Made by a program: the position numbers and the translations under genes. 45,482 nucleotides of DNA from Stenotrophomonas maltophilia (GTDB lineage: Bacteria > Pseudomonadota > Gammaproteobacteria > Xanthomonadales > Xanthomonadaceae), in assembly GCF_004920835.1 (NCBI RefSeq), contig NZ_QFHO01000034.1, positions 1-45,482 on the forward strand, given 5' to 3'. Position 1 is the first letter of the stretch; the number at the start of each line of letters is the position of its first letter. Of the stretch, positions 26,487-35,802 are shown piece after piece. The notes below the pieces were generated by a model, which saw nothing but the letters and a program-made list of their open reading frames with translations, made no database searches and was not told where the DNA came from.

Positions 26487-26987
26487 GTGACCGAAGCCTC
26501 GATACCTGCACCGCTCACCTCTGACTGGCAGGCGCTGCCAGCACGCGCCGCGCGCCTGGCAGCACTGGAAGGCGCATTCGGCGGCCTGTTCGTGCCGGGC
26601 CTTCCGCTCGCAGCGGCCTGGTGGTTCTTCGATCTGCCCGCCGGCCTGTGGGGCGCCGTGGTCGGGCTGCTGGTGGGCATCGCCTTCGGCGCCTGGCTCG
26701 GCCGCCGGCGCCTGACCCGCACCCGCTGGCGCCTGGATGCGCAGGGACTGGGCCTGCGCCGCGATCTGATGTGGCAGCTGGAAACGCGCATTCCCATTTC
26801 GCGCGTACAGCACCTGGACCTGCGCCGCGGTCCGCTGGAACGCCGTGCCGGGTTGGCCACGCTGATCGTGCACACCGCCGGTACCCGCATGAGCGCGGTC
26901 ACCGTGAGCGGCCTGGACGAGGCCGATGCCGAGCGCCTGCGCGACACCCTCTCGCACCAGCTCGACCAGGACGCCGACGCCCTGTGA
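26487..26987 (+). CDS. PH-domain membrane protein, YdbS-like
   Basis: 166 residues from GTG 26487, preceded by ACGGAG with 5-base spacing. Two adjacent hydrophobic helices (about residues 32-75) precede a bacterial PH domain (DUF304/bPH2). That domain is marked by LDAQGLGLRRDLMWQLETRI followed by the conserved ISRVQHLDLRRGPLERRAG. It overlaps the next gene by four bases (GTGA), as in the ydbS-ydbT pair of many bacteria. The biochemical role is not known. Interaction with the membrane or with partner proteins is the usual suggestion. Confidence 0.88.
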   Translation: MTEASIPAPLTSDWQALPARAARLAALEGAFGGLFVPGLPLAAAWWFFDLPAGLWGAVVGLLVGIAFGAWLGRRRLTRTRWRLDAQGLGLRRDLMWQLETRIPISRVQHLDLRRGPLERRAGLATLIVHTAGTRMSAVTVSGLDEADAERLRDTLSHQLDQDADAL

Positions 26988-28522
26988 GCCAGCCGCCACC
27001 CCTGCCCGCGTCGCTGCCCAACGGTGGCGAGGATCATCGCCTGCACCCGTGGTCGTGGCTGTTCGTGCTGCTGATGCAGCTGCGCCACTACTTCCTGCCG
27101 CTGGTGGCGCTACTGGTGTTCGGCCAGCGCGGTGACCGCGATCCGATGTGGGCCCAGCTCATTCCACTGTCGGCAATTGCCGTGCTGGTGCTGGTATCGG
27201 TGCTGCAGTACCTCAGCTATCGCTACCGCATCGGCAGCGATGCGATCACCGTGCGCAGCGGCCTGCTGGCGCGCAACCGGCGGGAAATTCCATTCGCCCG
27301 CATCCACAACGTGGAAGTGCGGCAGAACCCGCTGCATCGCCTGTTCGGCGTGGCCGAGCTGCGCCTGGAATCGGCTGGCGGCGTGCGTCCGGAAGCGGAG
27401 ATGCGGGTACTGAAGCTGGACCAGGCACTGGCATTGGAACGGCTGGTGCGCCAGCGCGGACAAGCACCGCAGGCTGGCGACGTGACCACATCCGGGCAGG
27501 TGGCCGACGCTGACAGCGAACATGTGCTGCTGCGCCTGTCGAGCTGGGACGTGGTGCGCATGGGCCTTCTCTCCAACCGCGGCTGGGCGCTGGCGATCGC
27601 CGCGTTCGGCGTGCTGTTCCAGACCGTGCCGCGGCCGGTGATGGACGACGCCCTCCAGCGCGGCGGCCGCGAGGCCTTCGGCTATGCAAGCCACCTGCAC
27701 CCCGGCGTGGCCGGCGCCTTCCTGCTGCTGGCCGCGGCCTTGCTGCTGGGCTGGCTGGGACTGCGTGCGCTGTCGGTGGTGCTGACCCTGCTGCGCTACC
27801 ACGGCTTCACCCTCAGTGAGCAGGAGCGCCGCCTGACCGTATCGGCCGGACTGCTCAGCCGCACCCGCAGCAGCGTGGCGCGGCGCCGCATCCAGGCCTG
27901 GACGCTGCGCGAAAGCACCCTGCATCGTTGGTTCGGCCTGCGCCAGCTGCGCATCGACAGCGCCGCTGGTGGGCCGTCTCGCGATGAGGACCGCGCCCTG
28001 CGCGAACTTGCGCCGCTGGCGTCCAGTACGCGTTGTGAGCAGCTGGTGCAGCACCTGCTGCCGCAGCTGCAGTGGCCGCCGCTGCAATGGCACGCCATTC
28101 CGCAGCGTGGCTGGTGGCGGTTGTGCCTGGGCGCGCTGCTGCTGGTGCCCCTGCTGGCCGCGGCCGGGTACTGGCGCTGGGGGCCCTGGGGCCTGGTCGT
28201 GCTGGCCTGGCTGCCGGTGGCACTGCTGGTCGCGCACCGGCAGATGGCGCGCATGGGCTGGTACCTGGACGATCAATACGTCGCGGTGCGCGGCGGCTGG
28301 TGGAAGCGCTGGTGGCGCTGGGCCGAACTGGACAAGGTGCAGGGCCTTCGCCTGCAGCGTTCGCCGCTGGACAAGCTGCTGGGCACCAGCAGCCTGCAGC
28401 TGGACACCGCCGGCGCACATGGTGATGTGGCGCTGACCCTGCACCATCTGCCGCGCGCGCAGGCGCAGCAGGTGATGGAGCAGTTGGCTGCGGCGCTGGC
28501 ACGGCGCAAGCTGCGCTGGTGA
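26984..28522 (+). CDS. PH-domain membrane protein, YdbT-like
   Basis: 512 residues from GTG 26984 in the GTGA overlap with the preceding gene. Hydrophobic pairs alternate with three bPH2 units: YRIGSDAITVRSGLLARNRR with FARIHNVEVRQNPLHRLFG; LLRYHGFTLSEQERRLTVSAG with ARRRIQAWTLRESTLHRWFG; and YLDDQYVAVRGGWWKRWW with VQGLRLQRSPLDKLLG. The repeating RxxxVxxxxxxxPLxRLFG-like motif is easy to see in each. It probably forms a complex with the YdbS-like protein in the inner membrane. A SMAG repeat dimer follows 30 bases after the stop. Confidence 0.9.
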   Translation: MSQPPPLPASLPNGGEDHRLHPWSWLFVLLMQLRHYFLPLVALLVFGQRGDRDPMWAQLIPLSAIAVLVLVSVLQYLSYRYRIGSDAITVRSGLLARNRREIPFARIHNVEVRQNPLHRLFGVAELRLESAGGVRPEAEMRVLKLDQALALERLVRQRGQAPQAGDVTTSGQVADADSEHVLLRLSSWDVVRMGLLSNRGWALAIAAFGVLFQTVPRPVMDDALQRGGREAFGYASHLHPGVAGAFLLLAAALLLGWLGLRALSVVLTLLRYHGFTLSEQERRLTVSAGLLSRTRSSVARRRIQAWTLRESTLHRWFGLRQLRIDSAAGGPSRDEDRALRELAPLASSTRCEQLVQHLLPQLQWPPLQWHAIPQRGWWRLCLGALLLVPLLAAAGYWRWGPWGLVVLAWLPVALLVAHRQMARMGWYLDDQYVAVRGGWWKRWWRWAELDKVQGLRLQRSPLDKLLGTSSLQLDTAGAHGDVALTLHHLPRAQAQQVMEQLAAALARRKLRW

Positions 28523-28552
28523 TGGCAGGGTCGGATTCCGGACATGTAGCAG

Positions 28553-28618
28553 GTAGTGCCGGCCGCTGGCCGGCAATTGCAGACATTTCCCGGGTTGCCG
28601 GCCAGCGGCCGGCACTAC
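28553..28618. repeat. SMAG/REP-type palindrome, inverted dimer
   Basis: GTAGTGCCGGCCGCTGGCCG is the 20-base head of a 23-base unit at 28553-28575. Its exact reverse complement is at 28596-28618, separated by 20 bases. Each unit forms its own hairpin and the pair forms a long one. It lies between convergent genes, where it can act as a transcription end or mRNA-stabilising element. Matches the GTAG-headed REP family of S. maltophilia. Confidence 0.9.
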
Positions 28619-28619
28619 C

Positions 28620-29675
28620 TCAACGCTGCGACCGGCCCCAATAACCCAGGTCCTTGCGGATCTGCAGATCGCGCAGCCAGGTGCCGAACGGCTTGCGGCG
28701 CAGCGCGCCCATTTCGCCAGCCAGGAAATCCTCGGTGGCGGTGATCACCCGCTCGCTGGACAGGCCATCGCGATACGGGTGGATGGTATCGGCGTAGCGC
28801 ACGATCTCCGCCTGCAGCGCGGCGTCCGGATGCAGCGCACGCTGCAGCATTGCCGGCAGCTGCGCCGCATCGTCGAAGTCGATCATGTGCGGCTTGGGCA
28901 CGCGGTTGCGGAAGGTCACCACCGGCTTGTGCTGGACGATGAACTCCGAAACGATCGACGAGGTATCCGACACCAGCACATCGGCAGCACGCTGCGCGGC
29001 CATCACCTGCTCAGGCTCGATGAAACGGGCATTGGCACCGGCCAGCGCACGGTAGCGCTCGAACAGCTCCGGCGGGCACTTGGGGTGCAGGGTCAGCAGC
29101 CAGTAGCGCTCACCGGCGGCGATGTCGGCAGCGATCTGCGCATGCAGGTGGGGGGCCGCACTGAGTCGCTCGGTGAAAGTCGAGCCAAACAGGATCACCG
29201 GGCGCCCATCTGCCGGCGCGCGCAGCGCAGCGCTCTCGCCGCCATCGTCGCGGAACAGCGGGTCCAGCTTCGGCCAACCGGTCTCTGCCACCGCGAAATG
29301 GCCCTGCAGGGCGGCGATCTCGCGGAACGGCGCGGTGGTCGCCGGGCCCTGGGTGCAGTACAGGTCGAACATGCCGCGCACCCGGAAGTGGCCGCGCGCA
29401 CTGTCCCGCTTCTCCACATTGAACCCATGGAACAGCTGCACCTTGGCCCCGGACAGGAAGGTCGGCACCCAGTTGGCCGCGCTGAACACCGCTCGCGGAC
29501 GCATCGCCAGGGCCTGCTTCAGGCCGATGTTGGGCACCCCCGGCAGAGCACTGCCCGCGGCGCCGTCCTCGAACCAGGCTGCCACCTCCTGCCCGGAGGC
29601 GTGCAAGGCCTGCGCCAACGGGGCGAGAATAGGCAGCGCATAACGCTCCGTCGCAAACAACAGGTACCCGGCCAT
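28620..29675 (-). CDS. CDP-glycerol glycerophosphotransferase-like protein
   Basis: 351 residues. The start is the second of two adjacent ATGs because GGAGG lies 5 bases before it. It is a two-domain (GT-B) protein with the features of the Glyphos_transf family: an HGFNVEKRDSARGHF segment, VILFGSTFTERLS at the start of the second domain, LLTLHPKCPPELFERY, and the donor-site stretch VLVSDTSSIVSEF. In Gram-negative bacteria such proteins transfer polyol-phosphate or sugar units onto surface glycans. Here a lipopolysaccharide or capsule role is likely, given the GT2 and GT4 neighbours. It is divergent from the GT2 gene, with the two starts practically touching. Confidence 0.78.
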   Translation of the reverse strand: MAGYLLFATERYALPILAPLAQALHASGQEVAAWFEDGAAGSALPGVPNIGLKQALAMRPRAVFSAANWVPTFLSGAKVQLFHGFNVEKRDSARGHFRVRGMFDLYCTQGPATTAPFREIAALQGHFAVAETGWPKLDPLFRDDGGESAALRAPADGRPVILFGSTFTERLSAAPHLHAQIAADIAAGERYWLLTLHPKCPPELFERYRALAGANARFIEPEQVMAAQRAADVLVSDTSSIVSEFIVQHKPVVTFRNRVPKPHMIDFDDAAQLPAMLQRALHPDAALQAEIVRYADTIHPYRDGLSSERVITATEDFLAGEMGALRRKPFGTWLRDLQIRKDLGYWGRSQR

Positions 29676-29676
29676 C

Positions 29677-30495
29677 ATGTCCTCCACGACCGCTCCCATC
29701 GAACGGCCTCGCATCTCGGCCTGCATTATCGCGTTCAACGAGGCTGGGCGCATCGGCGACTGCCTGGCCTCGCTGCCCTTCTGCGACGAGATCGTGGTGG
29801 TGGACTCGTATTCCACCGATGCCACCGTGGCCATCGCCGAGGCCGCCGGCGCCCGGGTGCTGCAGCGCCCGTTCGAGGGTTTCCGCAGCCAGAAGGCGTT
29901 CTGCGTAGAACAGGCGACGCACGACTGGGTGCTGTGCCTGGACGCCGACGAGCGCATCAGCCCGGAACTGCGCGCGGCCATCGAACAGGCCCGTGACGGT
30001 GGCTTCACCGGCCATGCTGGCTACCGCTTCGCCCGCCTGTCGGAGTACTTCGGCAGGTTCCTGCGCCATGGCAACGCCTACCCGGACCGGGTGATGCGCC
30101 TGTTCGACCGCCGCAAGGGGGGCTGGCGCGGCAAGCGCGAGATCCACGAGGCGGCCAGTGTCGACGGCAGCGTCGGCACCCTGCAGGGCGACCTGATCCA
30201 CTACCCCTACCGCTCATTGCAGCAGCAGCTGGCCAAGACCGAGAAGTACGCGCGGATGATGGCCGAGCACGAATTCGCACGCGGCAAGCGCGCCACCCTG
30301 GGCAAGCTGGTGCTGGCGCCCGCCTGGCGGTTCTGGCGCGGCTTCCTGTTCCGCGGCGGCTTCCGCGACGGCTGGCATGGCCTGGTCTACGCCTATGTTC
30401 GCGCCAATTACGTGCGCCAGAAGACCATCATGCTGTGGATGCTGGGCAACGGTCAGGCCGTGGCCGACCCGGCGGTCCGCCCGGACCGGCCCTGA
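29677..30495 (+). CDS. Glycosyltransferase family 2, WaaE/KdtX type
   Basis: 272 residues, with a GT-A fold: ISACIIAFNEAGRIGDCL, the nucleotide-binding FCDEIVVVDSYSTDAT and the metal-binding CLDADER. The later segment HEAASVDGSVGTLQGDLIHYPYRS is typical of the lipopolysaccharide-core beta-glucosyltransferases WaaE/KdtX. It acts at the cytoplasmic face of the inner membrane and probably adds a sugar to the inner core. There is no ribosome site before the ATG at 29677; the region upstream is the coding start of the divergent gene, so it may be leaderless. The GT4 gene follows by 44 bases. Confidence 0.88.
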   Translation: MSSTTAPIERPRISACIIAFNEAGRIGDCLASLPFCDEIVVVDSYSTDATVAIAEAAGARVLQRPFEGFRSQKAFCVEQATHDWVLCLDADERISPELRAAIEQARDGGFTGHAGYRFARLSEYFGRFLRHGNAYPDRVMRLFDRRKGGWRGKREIHEAASVDGSVGTLQGDLIHYPYRSLQQQLAKTEKYARMMAEHEFARGKRATLGKLVLAPAWRFWRGFLFRGGFRDGWHGLVYAYVRANYVRQKTIMLWMLGNGQAVADPAVRPDRP

Positions 30496-30539
30496 GCCTG
30501 CTGTGTCACACTGCCCGCGCGTTGCCTGAAGACTCCCCC

Positions 30540-31661
30540 ATGAAAATCCTGTACACCAACTTCCACTACGGCGACGGTGGCGGCCACACCACGTACATCG
30601 TCTCGCTGGCGCGTGCGCTGCATGGCCAGCACACGCTGCATGTCGCTGCACCGGCCGACAGCCGCCTGCTGCGGACCGTGGCCGACGAGAGCATCGCCAG
30701 CACGCTGCCACTGGCCTTCGGCAGCGGCCTGCCCACCCTGCCGCAGCAGCTGGCCGAACAGCGCGCGCTGCGCCGGCTGGTCCGCGATGAAGGCATCGAC
30801 CTGATCCACGTCAATGGCGCACGCGACCACCGCTTCGTGATGCAGGGCCTGCTCGGCATGCGCCACCCGCCGATCGTGCTGACCAAGCACAACAGCAAGC
30901 CGACCGGCACCTTCGGCAATGCGCTGCGTGCACGCTGGGCAACCGATCGCGTGATCGCGGTATCGGCCGACACCAAGCGCCTGCTGCAGCAGGGCCCGTA
31001 CCGGCGCTGCCCGATCGATGTGGTGCGCAATGGTGTCGATCTGGAGCGCTACTCGCCGCTGCCCTCCGGAAGCGGCCACGCGCTGCGCCAGCAATGGACG
31101 CAGGATCCGCAGGCGCTGGTGCTGGTCAGCAATGCCGGCACCGACGATTACAAGGGCTGGATCGACCTGGGCCAGGCCATCGCGCGCCTGCCCGATGCGA
31201 TCCGCCCGCACGTGCACATGGCGGTGGCCGGCCATCTGCCCAGCCCGCAGCAGCGCGAACAGGTGCAGGCCCTGGGGGAAGTCGCTGCGCAGGTGCACTT
31301 CACCGGCCTGCTGGCCGATACCCGCGTGTTGATCGCCGCCGGTGATGTCGGCTTCGTGCTGTCCCACGATGTCGAGACAATCTCCTTCGCCTGCCGCGAG
31401 ATGATGGCCAGCGCCAAGCCGATGCTGGTCAGCGACTACGCGGGCCTGCCGGAAAACATTGAACAGGGTGTCGATGGCTGGGTTGTGGCCACCCGCAACA
31501 TCGACGCCATCGCCGCACAACTGCAGGCGTTGTATGAGCAGCGCGATACGCTGGCGGAACACGGTCGGGCGGCGCGTCGCCACGCAGAGCGTGAGTTCGG
31601 CCTGCAGACGTTCGCTGATGCCACGCTGGCCAGCTACCAGGCTGCGCTGGCCGGGACCTGA
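30540..31661 (+). CDS. Glycosyltransferase family 4 (GT-B)
   Basis: 373 residues, starting at MKILYTNFHYGDGGGHTTYI, the glycine-rich acceptor-side loop of GT4 enzymes. Donor-side features are VLVSNAGTDDYKGWIDLGQA and the E-x7-E region near EMMASAKPMLVSDYAGLPENI. It probably extends the lipopolysaccharide core after the WaaE-like step. The gene is 44 bases behind the GT2 gene, in the same direction, so co-transcription is likely. Its 3' end overlaps the convergent GT39 gene by 28 bases. Confidence 0.9.
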   Translation: MKILYTNFHYGDGGGHTTYIVSLARALHGQHTLHVAAPADSRLLRTVADESIASTLPLAFGSGLPTLPQQLAEQRALRRLVRDEGIDLIHVNGARDHRFVMQGLLGMRHPPIVLTKHNSKPTGTFGNALRARWATDRVIAVSADTKRLLQQGPYRRCPIDVVRNGVDLERYSPLPSGSGHALRQQWTQDPQALVLVSNAGTDDYKGWIDLGQAIARLPDAIRPHVHMAVAGHLPSPQQREQVQALGEVAAQVHFTGLLADTRVLIAAGDVGFVLSHDVETISFACREMMASAKPMLVSDYAGLPENIEQGVDGWVVATRNIDAIAAQLQALYEQRDTLAEHGRAARRHAEREFGLQTFADATLASYQAALAGT

Positions 31662-33400
31662 GCGGCGGCACCGGCGCGCTCAATCCGCAGCGCCGGGCCC
31701 TGCAGGCGCCGCTCCCGTTCGAGTTCCGCCGCCGATGGCCTGCAGGGGCCCATGATTGCCGGCGTCGGCACCAGCCACCAGCGCCGCCGATTGGAGATAC
31801 CGGCCATTTCCGCGCGCGACCGATCAATGCACGCCTGCATCGCATCCTCGTTGACCAGCAGCCAGCGTCGTTGCGGAACCAGCCGTTGCCAGCGCACAGC
31901 GGCCTGCAGTTGTTCATGCCAACGCTCCTCGAAGCCGAAGGTCGCCGCCGGGCGATCAGCCATCAACAGGTTCTGCTCCTTCCACGCCACCAGTCCAAGC
32001 TCGGCCTCCGGGCCGATGCGTGCACCGACTTCGCGCATCAGGCCACGTGCCGAACTGGAATCATTCAGCACCGGATAGCCCAAAAGGCTGTACAGCACCC
32101 AGACGGCAGCCAGGGTCGAGACCAGGGCGTAGTGATGGCGACGGCGACCGCACACCCACAGGCTCAGGGCCGCCCAGATCCCCATCGCCAGCGCCGCCCA
32201 TGCCAGCGCATCGATGGCGCCGGGTGCCAGGCCGCGACCCTGGGTCAGGCGCACTTCGAAGGCCGGATCGCCCAGCAGCGCCAGTGCCCCGGCCACGACC
32301 AGCGCCGCAGCCAGCAATCCGGTGAATGCCGCCAGCACGCCCTGAACATCACGCCGCCTCAGCAGCCCCGGCAGCAACGGCGCCAGCGCCAGGCAGAACA
32401 TCGGCAGTGCCGGCAGGATGTAGACATCACGCTTGCCGTGGGGAATCGAGAAGAACAGCACGACCAGCAGCCACCAGGCCAACGGCAGCAGGTAGCGCGG
32501 GTCGCGGCGGCGCAGGCGCCGGCACCAGGCCGGAACCGCCCAGGGCAGCAGCAGGAATGCGGGGATCCACAGCGACGGCATGATCCCGAGGAAGTACCAC
32601 CACGGTTGGTGATGGTCCCAGGATTGCGTATAGCGCTGCGCGGTCTGCCGGAACAGGATGTCTCCCGCGTAAGCACGGTACTGCTCCGAGCCCGTCGCCA
32701 GGCCAGCCAGCAGCATTGGTACCAGCCACAGCGACAACGCCAGCAGGAACGCCAGTGGTGCCAGCCAGAAGCGGCCCTCACCCACATGCAGTCGCACCCT
32801 TGGCCAGTGCAGCGCCGAGGCGATCGCCGCTGGCACGATCATCATCAGCGCGAGCACGCCCACGCCTTTGGTGATCACCCCGATGCCGGCGAAGAACCAG
32901 CCCAGCCACCACCAGCGCCAGGCCGGGCCCAGCAGCAGGTGTCGCAGCAGGCCGTAGTTGGCCAGGGTGATGAACAACACCACCAGCGGATCGATCTGCG
33001 CCTTCTTCGCCTGGAAGGTGAAATGCAGTGCGAACAGCAGCGCCCAGCCCGCATACAGACCGACCTGCCGCGTCCACAGCCGTCTGCCCAGGTCGATCAC
33101 GCACCACAGCGTACCGAGCGCCGCGATCAGCGAGGGCAACAGGAAGGCAACCCGCCAGTGGCCGACCAGGCTATACAGCGTGGCCTGCCACCACATCAGC
33201 ATCGGAGGCTTGTCCGAATACAGCTCGGTGCCACGCTGCGGGAACAGCCAGTGGCCACTGTCGACCATCTGTTTGGCCACCAGCGCAAAGCGTGGCTCGT
33301 CAGAGGGCCACGGATCGCGAAGGCCCAGCCCGGCCCCCAGCACCAGCAGGGCCATTACCACCAACAACCCGGTCTGGCGTGACGCGGGGGATTTCAGCAT
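31634..33400 (-). CDS. Glycosyltransferase family 39 membrane protein, ArnT-like
   Basis: 588 residues with about 12 membrane helices. The first periplasmic loop has the acidic catalytic motif WPSDEPRFALVAKQM (Asp-Glu pair), followed by LYSDKPPMLMWWQATLYSL. This is the layout of ArnT/PMT-type transferases, which take sugars from undecaprenyl phosphate in the periplasm. Later segments include KAQIDPLVVLFITLANYG and SIPHGKRDVYILPALPMF. It may modify lipid A or the core with a sugar. The arn (L-Ara4N) synthesis genes are not in the window, so the donor is not known. Confidence 0.88.
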   Translation of the reverse strand: MLKSPASRQTGLLVVMALLVLGAGLGLRDPWPSDEPRFALVAKQMVDSGHWLFPQRGTELYSDKPPMLMWWQATLYSLVGHWRVAFLLPSLIAALGTLWCVIDLGRRLWTRQVGLYAGWALLFALHFTFQAKKAQIDPLVVLFITLANYGLLRHLLLGPAWRWWWLGWFFAGIGVITKGVGVLALMMIVPAAIASALHWPRVRLHVGEGRFWLAPLAFLLALSLWLVPMLLAGLATGSEQYRAYAGDILFRQTAQRYTQSWDHHQPWWYFLGIMPSLWIPAFLLLPWAVPAWCRRLRRRDPRYLLPLAWWLLVVLFFSIPHGKRDVYILPALPMFCLALAPLLPGLLRRRDVQGVLAAFTGLLAAALVVAGALALLGDPAFEVRLTQGRGLAPGAIDALAWAALAMGIWAALSLWVCGRRRHHYALVSTLAAVWVLYSLLGYPVLNDSSSARGLMREVGARIGPEAELGLVAWKEQNLLMADRPAATFGFEERWHEQLQAAVRWQRLVPQRRWLLVNEDAMQACIDRSRAEMAGISNRRRWWLVPTPAIMGPCRPSAAELERERRLQGPALRIERAGAAAQVPASAAW

Positions 33401-33422
33401 GGGCCTCGAAGCGGCAGCGGGG

Positions 33423-34754
33423 TCAGGCTGCTTTTAACAGACGCGCGTAGAAGAAACCGTCAGCATCGTCTTCACCCGGCAGTCTCTGCCGCGCCACACC
33501 TTCGCAATCCACGCCGAAGGTGTCATCAAGTGGCTGCGCGAGCGCGTCCGGATGCCACTTCAGGAACGCTCGGACCTGGTCGATGTTCTCGGCACGCAGG
33601 ATCGAGCAGGTGGCGTACAGCAGCACGCCGCCCGGGCGCAGCATCGACCAGCAGGCTTCCAGCAAACGCGCCTGCACGCCGACCAGCGCATCGATGTCCT
33701 CGGCGCGGCGGTGGAACATCACATCCGGCTGACGGCGGATCACGCCGGTGGCCGAGCACGGCGCATCCAGCAGGATCGCGTCGAACGGCACGCCATCCCA
33801 CCATGAACCTGGATCACTGGCATCTGCGGCCAGGGTCTGTACGTGCTCACCCACGCCAGTGCGGATGTAGGTATCGCGTGCGCGCGCCAGGCGACGGGCA
33901 TCGATATCCAGTGCCAGCAGGCGCAGGCTCGGATCGCGTTCGAGCAGGTGCGCAGACTTGCCACCGGGTGCCGCGCAGGCATCCAGCACGCGCGCACCAG
34001 ACGCCGGCGCCAGGGCATCGGCCGCGCATTGCGCCGACAGGTCCTGCACCGACAACGCGCCTTCGGCGAACCCCGGCAGCTGGTTCACCGCAACGGGGAC
34101 TGCCAACCGCAATGCATCTGCACTGAGCGCACTGGCTTCGGCAGCAATACCGGCCTCGGCCAGCGTTGCCAGCACCTTGTCGCGGCCGCCATGCTGGCGG
34201 TTGGCCCGCAGCCACAGCGGCGCGGGCTGCAGGCTGGCAGTGAAGACGGCCTCGGCCTGGGCCGGCCAGTCGCGTTCAATCGCATCGGCCAGCCATTCCG
34301 GGAAGGCATCGCGTGCGGGCTGCTCCGGGAAACCCTCGCGCTGTGCACGGCGCAGGATCGCGTTGACCAGGCCGGCCTGGCGCTCGCGACCCAGCGCACG
34401 CGCGGCATCGACCGTGGCCGACAGTGCCGCATGCGCAGGCAGTTCCAGCACATCCAGCTGGGCAAAGCCCACCATCAGCAAGGTACGCAGGTCGGCATCG
34501 CGGGCCGACAGCGGCTTCTGCATCCAGCCCTGCAGGGCAGCGTCATAGGTGCTGCGGCGGCGCAGGACCGCGAAACACAGCGCTTCCAGCAGTGCACGGT
34601 CGCGGCTGTCAGCCAGCTTGGGCAGCGCCCAGGCCAGTTCGGCCTTCAGCGAACGGCCGCGGGTGAACACCTGCGCCAGCACGCGTGCAGCCAGCATGCG
34701 GGTGGCTGCGCCCGGCGCCGCCTTGGCGACGGAAAAATCGTTCTGCTTCGACAC
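33423..34754 (-). CDS. rsmB: 16S rRNA (cytosine-967-C5)-methyltransferase
   Basis: 443 residues. The N-terminal NusB-like RNA-binding domain ([20 protein letters not shown]...) is joined to a Rossmann methyltransferase. AdoMet binding is at [16 protein letters not shown]. The two cysteine motifs of m5C enzymes are DAPCSATG (release) and YATCSI (nucleophile). It methylates C967 of 16S rRNA. The start is GTG, three bases after the fmt stop, so it is translated together with fmt. The order def-fmt-rsmB is widespread in gammaproteobacteria. Confidence 0.97.
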   Translation of the reverse strand: MSKQNDFSVAKAAPGAATRMLAARVLAQVFTRGRSLKAELAWALPKLADSRDRALLEALCFAVLRRRSTYDAALQGWMQKPLSARDADLRTLLMVGFAQLDVLELPAHAALSATVDAARALGRERQAGLVNAILRRAQREGFPEQPARDAFPEWLADAIERDWPAQAEAVFTASLQPAPLWLRANRQHGGRDKVLATLAEAGIAAEASALSADALRLAVPVAVNQLPGFAEGALSVQDLSAQCAADALAPASGARVLDACAAPGGKSAHLLERDPSLRLLALDIDARRLARARDTYIRTGVGEHVQTLAADASDPGSWWDGVPFDAILLDAPCSATGVIRRQPDVMFHRRAEDIDALVGVQARLLEACWSMLRPGGVLLYATCSILRAENIDQVRAFLKWHPDALAQPLDDTFGVDCEGVARQRLPGEDDADGFFYARLLKAA

Positions 34755-34757
34755 CGC

Positions 34758-35681
34758 TTATGCTCCCACGCGCAGGTCGCGGCGGGCGTTGAGGTAGTCG
34801 GCGGCGGTGATCGCCTTGCCACCTTCACGCTGCAGCACGCGCAGGCGCAGCGCGCCCTGGCCGCAGGCAATGTCGATACCGTCGCGGTTGGCCGCCAGCA
34901 CCGTGCCCGGCGCCTGGCCATGGGACAGATCCAGCGCCACTGCGCCATGGATGCGCACGCGTTCGCCAGCCAGGCTCGCCTCGGCAATCGGCCACGGGTT
35001 GAATGCACGCACGGTGCGTGCCAGCGCGCCGGCATCCAGTGCCCAGTCCAGCCGGGCCTCGGCCTTGTCCAGTTTGTGCGCGTAGGTCACGCCCTGCTCC
35101 GGCTGCGGCCGCGCGACCGGCTTGATGCCCGCGCGCAGCAGGCCCAGGCCGTCAGACAGCACCTGCGCGCCGAGTTCGGCCAGCTTGTCGTGCAGCTGCC
35201 CACCGGTATCGGTGGCGGCGATCGGCAGTTCCTGGTGCAGCAGCACCGGGCCGGTATCCAGGCCGGCCTCCATCTGCATCAGGCACACGCCGGTCTTCGC
35301 ATCGCCGGCCTGGATCGCGCGCTGGATCGGCGCGGCACCGCGCCAGCGCGGCAGCAGCGAGGCATGCACGTTCCAGCAGCCGTGGGTCGGAATGGCCAGC
35401 ACCGCCTTGGGCAGGATCAGGCCGTAGGCCACCACCACCATCAGGTCCGGCTGCAGGTCGCGCAGCTGCTGCTGGGCGGCCTCGTCCTTCAGCGATTCCG
35501 GCTGGTAGACCGGGATGCCACGGGCAACGGCTTCCAGCTTGACCGGCGATGGCGCCAGGCCACGGCCACGGCCGGCGGGGCGATCAGGCTGGGTGTAGAC
35601 AGCGACGACCTCGTGATGACGCGCGGCCGCGCGCAGCGACGACACCGCGAATTCCGGCGTACCGGCAAAGACAATCCTCAT
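34758..35681 (-). CDS. fmt: Methionyl-tRNA formyltransferase
   Basis: 307 residues starting at [13 protein letters not shown]. Catalytic residues Asn104 and His106 are in [17 protein letters not shown], and Asp141 is in MEAGLDTGP. It formylates initiator Met-tRNA using 10-formyl-tetrahydrofolate. A C-terminal OB-like tRNA-binding domain follows residue 205. It is downstream of def, but an intrinsic terminator lies between the two, so it may depend on read-through or on a promoter within the 40 bases before its start. Confidence 0.98.
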   Translation of the reverse strand: MRIVFAGTPEFAVSSLRAAARHHEVVAVYTQPDRPAGRGRGLAPSPVKLEAVARGIPVYQPESLKDEAAQQQLRDLQPDLMVVVAYGLILPKAVLAIPTHGCWNVHASLLPRWRGAAPIQRAIQAGDAKTGVCLMQMEAGLDTGPVLLHQELPIAATDTGGQLHDKLAELGAQVLSDGLGLLRAGIKPVARPQPEQGVTYAHKLDKAEARLDWALDAGALARTVRAFNPWPIAEASLAGERVRIHGAVALDLSHGQAPGTVLAANRDGIDIACGQGALRLRVLQREGGKAITAADYLNARRDLRVGA

Positions 35682-35723
35682 GGCTACCCCACTTGCAGGA
35701 TGGATTCGTGCAGGAAAGAAAAA

Positions 35724-35744
35724 CGGCGCCGTCGGCCGGCGCCG
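35724..35744 (-). terminator. Intrinsic terminator between def and fmt
   Basis: CGGCGCC-GTCGGCC-GGCGCCG stem with seven-base loop. On the minus strand it is followed by TTTTTCTTTCC. It lies 59 bases past the def stop and 43 bases before the fmt start. Confidence 0.75.
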
Positions 35745-35802
35745 TACAGCCCGCGCTTGCCGCGCAGGCACGGGCCACCCCAAGGGCGGCCCGGATTGGC
35801 GA

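Noticed and set aside
28553..28618. CRISPR repeat
   Set aside because: Two inverted GC-rich units without a series of direct repeats and spacers; it is a REP-type palindrome.
31871..33382. 503-codon plus-strand frame opposite the GT39 gene
   Set aside because: Its product is rich in Gln, His and Arg, typical of reversed hydrophobic coding sequence; the GT39 frame has family motifs.
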